From: Schoenoplectus triqueter
Lineage: Eukaryota; Streptophyta; Magnoliopsida; Poales; Cyperaceae
Length of the DNA: 36,123 nucleotides
Assembly (NCBI GenBank): GCA_964058805.1
Contig: CAXKVV010001361.1
Coordinates: 1 to 36,123, forward strand
Direction of reading: 5' to 3'
Shown piece after piece: positions 31,640 through 36,123 of the stretch. A program made the translations under genes and the position numbers. The notes below the pieces were generated by a model. It had not been told where the DNA came from, ran no database searches, and worked only from the letters and a program-made list of their open reading frames with translations. The first letter of the stretch is position 1. The number at the start of each line of letters is the position of its first letter.

Positions 31640-32090
31640 CTCTTATATCTTGGAGATAGGTCAGAGACCTCAGCCCAACGTGATGTTATGTTGGGCTTAC
31701 CATAGGGTCAATTGAAAAAAAAAAATTGCCCTTATATGGGCTGACATGTTAGTCTTTTTTTTAAAAAAAATTGAGCGGGCCCATTTTCTTTAACTAAGAT
31801 CCTTCATTATTGCTAGAGAAAATCGAAGAGAAAAAGAAAGAGGAAAATAGAACTGCTTAATTTTTCATTTCTCTTGCGAGGAACGGGAACTCGGAGAGAG
31901 ATTCTCTTTTCTAGTTTCTCTATTTGTTAGCTCTCAATCACTCTAATAGTGAAGCTTTTAAGCTTCTCTCTCTCTCTCTCTCCTTCCAAAACCTTAACCC
32001 ATGACCTTTATCTCCATAAATCATAAAGCTCCACCACGCTGATGCGAAGTTCTACAATCCATTTCCTATTGGTCGCTGTTTAACATAGCC
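31640..32090 (+). promoter_or_regulatory. HUB2 promoter and 5' leader
   Basis: The upstream region contains several GGCCCA/TGGGCT-type words (AGCCCAAC near 31671, GTTGGGCT near 31691, ATGGGCTGAC near 31737, GCGGGCCCA near 31775) of the kind bound by TCP factors in housekeeping plant promoters. The first two form an 8-bp inverted repeat. A (CT)n leader (31965-31983) precedes the start codon. The ATG at 32091 is in a good context (ATAGCCATGGCA). The transcription start is not known. Confidence 0.45.
31965..31983. repeat. (CT)n tract in the probable HUB2 5' UTR
   Basis: Nine or so uninterrupted CT dinucleotides, common in plant 5' leaders. Confidence 0.9.
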
Positions 32091-35000
32091 ATGGCATCGG
32101 GGAAAAGGGAGAACAACGCTGCCAGTAATGGCATCCTCGATCAGAAAGAGCAGGTCCTCGTTATTAACTTCGGTGAATTTATACGAATTTTGCGGTCAAT
32201 TAGTTAAAAGCTTCTCAAAGGGAGAACTCTGATTGTTAATTGTATACTTCTCGAATACATCTAGCCTGGATGATTAATTAGGTTTTTCAGTTTTTTTTAG
32301 TATCGGGAATTGTTGATCATGTATTAATTAAGAAATCTAAGGTACATACTACAAAGTATCTACCGGTGATCCCATAGTTTTATTGTTTAGTGCTTAACTG
32401 GGGTGCAGTAATAGGACAGTAACTCTTGTATGCAGAGGTGGAGGGAGAAAACAATTTCAGTGGTGTCATTACATGTTTTTATACTGCTTTGAAGAAATAT
32501 ATTAACAAAATTATACTGTTTTTATACTGTGAAATCTCACATCAGTGGGGTCCTGTGACCCCACTCACATATGAATTCTTTTATATGTAGCTCCACCACT
32601 GCTTGTATTGTAACCTGTCCTCATCAGTTTTTTCCGTTCTGGTGCAAGTCTTTTATGATTTACCTCCCGGTTCTATTTATCAATCTTTCTGAGTTCTGAC
32701 TTGGTCCTATGGATCTCAGGTTGATGCTGTTGCTCTCCAGTACCAGAACCAAAAGCTTGTACAACAACTGGAAGCCCAAAAGGCAGAGATGCTTGCAATA
32801 GAGAATAAATGTAAGGAGCTGAGGGACATGCAGAGTTCCTATGACTTAGCCATGATTTCTCTCAATAAAATGTGGAATCAGGTATTAATAAGGTTTCAAT
32901 GTGAGTTTGTGTGGCGCCTGATGCCACTAGCTAATATTATAGAATCAGATTTTAAAAGAACAGATGCAAACAATATGTATCATATCTTTGCATATAATGA
33001 TTGTTGCATTTGTACTCTATAGTTTGTGATTAAGAAGTGAAAGTGCACCGGGATAAATTTGGTCTGTTATGTCAAAACTATCAGACTTCAACTTGCATGT
33101 GTAATATATGACATATTAAAAGTTTGGCCTTTATTTAGTTTAATTTTGATTAAAATGTCTTGAATTGATGGCAACCAGTGCCAAAATTTAGTGGGACTTG
33201 TGCTAACTCAAAATTAGTATCTGATAATATTTTCGCATTTTGTATATTATTTTATTTTTCAGTTGGTTCATGATTTGGTGCTTATCGGTGTACGGGCTGG
33301 TCAGCAGATTGATTCTTTGGAAGCCTTAAACCATGAAGACTTATCTGCAGGTACTCGATTGAGTGTCTTTATTACTACTTTTGCATATGTTTCTGTGCTT
33401 ATATAACCTGCAGAGCTTCTGTTGATTTTCATGGATGTCTAAATACTTTTTTTGTACGAGAGTGCAAGAACCAACGTCTTAGTGAATTTTACGTAATACA
33501 ATAGTTTCTTCCATTTCAATTAACGGCAATTCTGAACATATTTTTGGTTGGTTTGTACATGATGCTTCAAAAGTAAGGATACAGATCTTAGTCACAAACC
33601 AGGGTTGTGCAGTATGGGTTGACAGCTCAAGAAGCAATTTTGGAGGAGGTTCGATTTGGGACAAAGGCTTATTGGGCTTCGAGGCGTCTTTTTTAAAATA
33701 TGATACTATTAAAACAAAATAAGAACGACAGAGTTCAATGTTGCATATCTCTAAAATTAGGAAGTCGCATTTACTGTCTGAGAGTTGGTTCTGGTTCTGG
33801 TTCTGGTTCTCTTTCATTGTCCAAGAAATGTTCGCAGACAATATCTGTGAACCAACATATTGCAGATATTTTCGCTGACAGTAACTGCAAACCAAAAAAT
33901 GTGGTTCGCAGACATTGTCTATGAACTTCCTTTTTTTTTTTGCAGTCCCCGATGCATACAATTTTGGCTTCCCTATATCAAAAAGTAAGTGCTTTAGAGG
34001 AGATGGAGACTAGGTAGCCTAGGAAAGGAATCTTTGCAAATTAACTAGTCTTGGTCCATGTACTGATCTTAACTCTTTAGTACAAATATATTATATAGCT
34101 CATATGCATCAGTTCCATCTAGAAAATTGCAACGGTTCCAATTTAACGCTCTTTGATGGACTATCAAACGCTATCAATCTATAAGTAAAAGAACATATCT
34201 ATAAATTTATTTCCATTTTAAGATTTATTCTGTATTTATTTAAAAGGTCATTGTCAAAATAACCCATTGCCAAGGGATCCCCCACCCCAAATATAATGAT
34301 ACCTATTCTTCTTTCTCCCCAGATGTTTTTGTCCCAAGTAACACTTGGAAAGCTCTGGTCATCTTTTCAGAAATCTCTTATGTTGGCGAGTCAACACCAG
34401 TCTGTATGATTTGGAACATTGTTTGTGGGAAGGGATGGAGTGTACTGGAAATCTGATAGCTATGGTCAAAACAAGCAAATGGCGGAATGATTTATTAATT
34501 CAATCAATATCATTATGATTATTTCATTAAGATAGGAAGCAGAAAAAGGGAAAATTTTCCAATATGCGGATTGAAGAAATTTTAATTACAGAGTAAATAA
34601 TAACTTTTTATTATGGTCATGTACAGGTCAGTTTTATTTGTATATATCTGGAGATATATTGGATTCATTGCAAATATAAGAAGTGCTGCTTTTTATTCGT
34701 ATGCACATAAAGAACTTGTTATTTGTGAAAAATTCTCTTTGTATACTTTTGTCCTTAGAAAATTGATCTCTGCCTATTTTGCAGATGAACTTGAATTATG
34801 CCCATCTGAGGAAATATTTCTTTTAAGGCTTCTAAAATCTGGCCCAGTAGAGAAAACAGTTTCTAGTGAACTAGTTGAATATGCTAAAGAGGCACTACGT
34901 TTGCACCAATCAGTGATAATGGATTTGCTGAAAAATCTAAAAGAGAATATCAACGTGCTGTGGTCTCGGAATGAATGCTTAAAGTTAGCTCTAAATTCAA

Positions 35001-36123
35001 AGCTATCCCCAGAAGGTACGTCTTTTTACCATTATATGGCAGAATTATGTGTTGAGACTTGAATTAAGTCTTCCTACCATGAATCCAATTAAATACAAAT
35101 CAAAGCAAATTGTCTGTAAAAAAATATCAGATTGCATGTTTCTGGTACCAGGCATGATTATCATCTTGCCAAGGTTGAGGATTGAATATTGGCATCAAAA
35201 TGCCAGCACAGCTTCATTTGGTGCTGCTCCTTTCGGACTTGCTTGTTTTGTATATTTATTGGTTTATTTATTTATTTTGTTAGATGCTCTTGTACAGCTC
35301 GAAAACCATAATAAATACATAAGAGGGGTGGTTAGAAACATGAATGATGCAATTGACCTTCTCCATCAGACGCACCAAAATTACACTGAAGAAATTGAAG
35401 CTATTTCTGGAATCAATTCGGCAGAAGCATCTGAAATTAAACGGCTTAGAGGTACCAATTTGTAAAGTTCTCTTTAGTGGAAGTTCTAAATTTTGGAAAT
35501 AGGAAACGGTCAAAATGTGCCTAATAGTATTAGGCATCACACTGAAATTTTACCAAATATCTGAAAGATCTCAGTCTTGTCGGTTAGTTTGATTAAATTG
35601 TTTGATAACTACAAAACCAAAAAGAAAAACAAAAGATACTTTATTTGTCCAATTTCAGATAAATTAGCAGCTGACCAGTTTATAGAAAAATAATTGTGGT
35701 GCTTGCTCAATGTATGCTAATGAAGACGATTTGGAGGAAAGCATGGCTGACCTGGAAGAAAGCAGGAGAAAATTAGCTGTTCTGCAAATGAAGAAACTTG
35801 GCACCTCTGCCTTCAATGTTCCATCTGCTACAAGTACGGTTAATGGAAGTATTTTGCCAGATAAGGTGTCAGAAAATGATAGTAATATTAATAATAAATC
35901 TATGGATTGGAAGGAGCTACAGGAAGCTGTTGACGAGGCTAAGGTTCATGTTCATTCCAGAATTCTGATGCATCTCTATATTTCATTATGCTTCTTTTAT
36001 GTATCAGGTTTTGTTGAGAAGCTAATGCTATTTTGGAATTCGATTGTTTCCTTCTCACAAGATCTAAAGGATAATGATTATATCATACATTTCCATTAAG
36101 CTAACATACATTCTGCCATGTGG
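32091..36123 (+). CDS. HUB2: E3 ubiquitin-protein ligase BRE1-like 2 (HUB2), N-terminal part, runs off window
   Basis: Exons 32091-32153, 32720-32881, 33263-33350, 34785-35015, 35284-35451 and 35726-35943 join in frame for 310 aa. Diagnostic segments are VDAVALQYQNQKLVQQLEAQ, SLNKMWNQ-LVHDLVLIGVRAG, HNKYIRGVVRNMND and DDLEESMADLEESRRKLAVL, which align without gaps to the coiled-coil N-terminal half of plant HUB2. By family knowledge HUB1 and HUB2 act together with E2 enzymes to mono-ubiquitinate histone H2B in the nucleus and promote transcription. The C-terminal RING lies beyond the window. The exon-6 acceptor (AATGAAG at 35725) was chosen because it alone keeps frame and colinearity; an earlier acceptor at 35658 runs into TAA. 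The N-terminus is shorter than in Arabidopsis. Sequence after 35943 has problems, described separately. The donor GTCCTC of exon 1 is weak but keeps phase. Confidence 0.93.
32433..32601. mobile_element. 169-bp hAT MITE in HUB2 intron 1
   Basis: The ends CAGAGGTGGAGG and AGCTCCACCACTG are inverted repeats of the common plant CAGTGGTGGAGC type. The flanks CTTGTATG (32425-32432) and CTTGTATT (32602-32609) give an 8-bp target duplication with one change. The interior has a GTGGGGTCCTGTGACCCCAC hairpin near the right end. It lies wholly in the intron and does not touch splice sites. Confidence 0.85.
33788..33925. repeat. TTCTGG repeats and GTTCGCAGA hairpins in HUB2 intron 3
   Basis: GGTTCTGGTTCTGGTTCTGG (33788 onward) is a (GGTTCT)n microsatellite. 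Two hairpin-like units follow: GTTCGCAGACAATATCTGTG (33830) and GTTCGCAGACATTGTCTATG (33903), each nearly self-complementary. Units in this arrangement suggest the subterminal region of an old DNA transposon in the 1.4-kb intron. A poly-T run follows near 33931. Confidence 0.6.
36003..36099 (+). pseudogene. Abnormal seventh exon of the HUB2 gene
   Basis: After the exon ending at 35943, SFSQDLKDNDYI (about 36046-36087) matches the conserved (E)LKDxxYI region of HUB2. The acceptor expected to give V-L (TATCAG|GTTTTG, 36007) runs into TAA after five codons. An acceptor at GAGAAG (36021) keeps frame, but the protein is then ~10-20 residues short and ends at TAA (36097-36099). Reading straight through 35944-36021 is also open but ends at the same stop. 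Either the copy is damaged here, the splicing is unusual, or there is a sequence error. Confidence 0.5.

Noticed and set aside
33479..33961. 160-codon minus-strand frame inside HUB2 intron 3
   Set aside because: It is antisense to a gene, runs across a microsatellite (the QNQNQNQ run) and a poly-T tract, and has no recognisable domain.
35659..35725. Upstream acceptor for HUB2 exon 6 (after TTTCAG at 35658)
   Set aside because: In the required phase it meets TAA after 11 codons, while the acceptor at 35725 gives a gap-free match to the family.

Overview
The window is nuclear DNA from a flowering plant, most likely a eudicot. The genes have short exons separated by AT-rich GT-AG introns, their proteins are plant-specific (a plastid Clp protease subunit, a plant BRE1-type ubiquitin ligase, a DUF1195 protein), and the space between them is packed with plant transposon remnants. 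I cannot name the species.

Four protein-coding genes can be reconstructed exon by exon. (1) A two-exon DUF1195 small membrane protein lies on the minus strand at 7694-8705 (157 aa). (2) A nine-exon CLPP6 homologue lies on the minus strand at 17714-20752 (271 aa, the plastid Clp protease core). (3) A two-exon EF-hand calcium-binding protein lies on the plus strand at 28012-28666 (147 aa). (4) The N-terminal part of a HUB2/BRE1-like-2 histone H2B ubiquitin ligase lies on the plus strand from 32091 and runs off the right edge; its six clear exons encode 310 aa. The four have no operon-like relation. They are separate nuclear genes isolated by repeats.

Layout. 1-488: nearly complete hAT-type non-autonomous element. 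489-3400: low-complexity and minisatellite DNA and a possible LTR. 3393-5755: a small retroposon with a 17-bp target duplication, then a decayed L1-type LINE. 6137-6688: a foldback element with 9-bp target duplications carrying four GC-rich hairpins, and a second inverted repeat. 7694-8705: DUF1195 gene. 8706-13190: AT-rich, with foldback elements. 13190-15962: LTR-like DNA. 15963-16255: truncated second copy of the hAT element. 17511-20752: CLPP6. 21054-22400: Helitron-like ends and an unidentified exon-like piece. 22425-24874: RTE-type and L1-type LINE remnants side by side. 26066-26675: long-TIR element containing a tRNA-like sequence. 27238-27908: another hAT-type element directly in front of the EF-hand gene. 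29249-29789: complete third copy of the hAT element with a perfect 8-bp target duplication. 29995-31600: elements rich in degenerate ACCCGA-type repeats. 31640-36123: HUB2 promoter and gene, with a small hAT element in intron 1.

I found no CRISPR array, rRNA or intact tRNA gene. The most unusual objects are the hairpin-bearing foldback element at 6137-6507, the tRNA-like core inside the long-TIR element at 26066-26675, the apparently damaged HUB2 exon at the right edge, and several substitutions near conserved positions of the CLPP6 protein.
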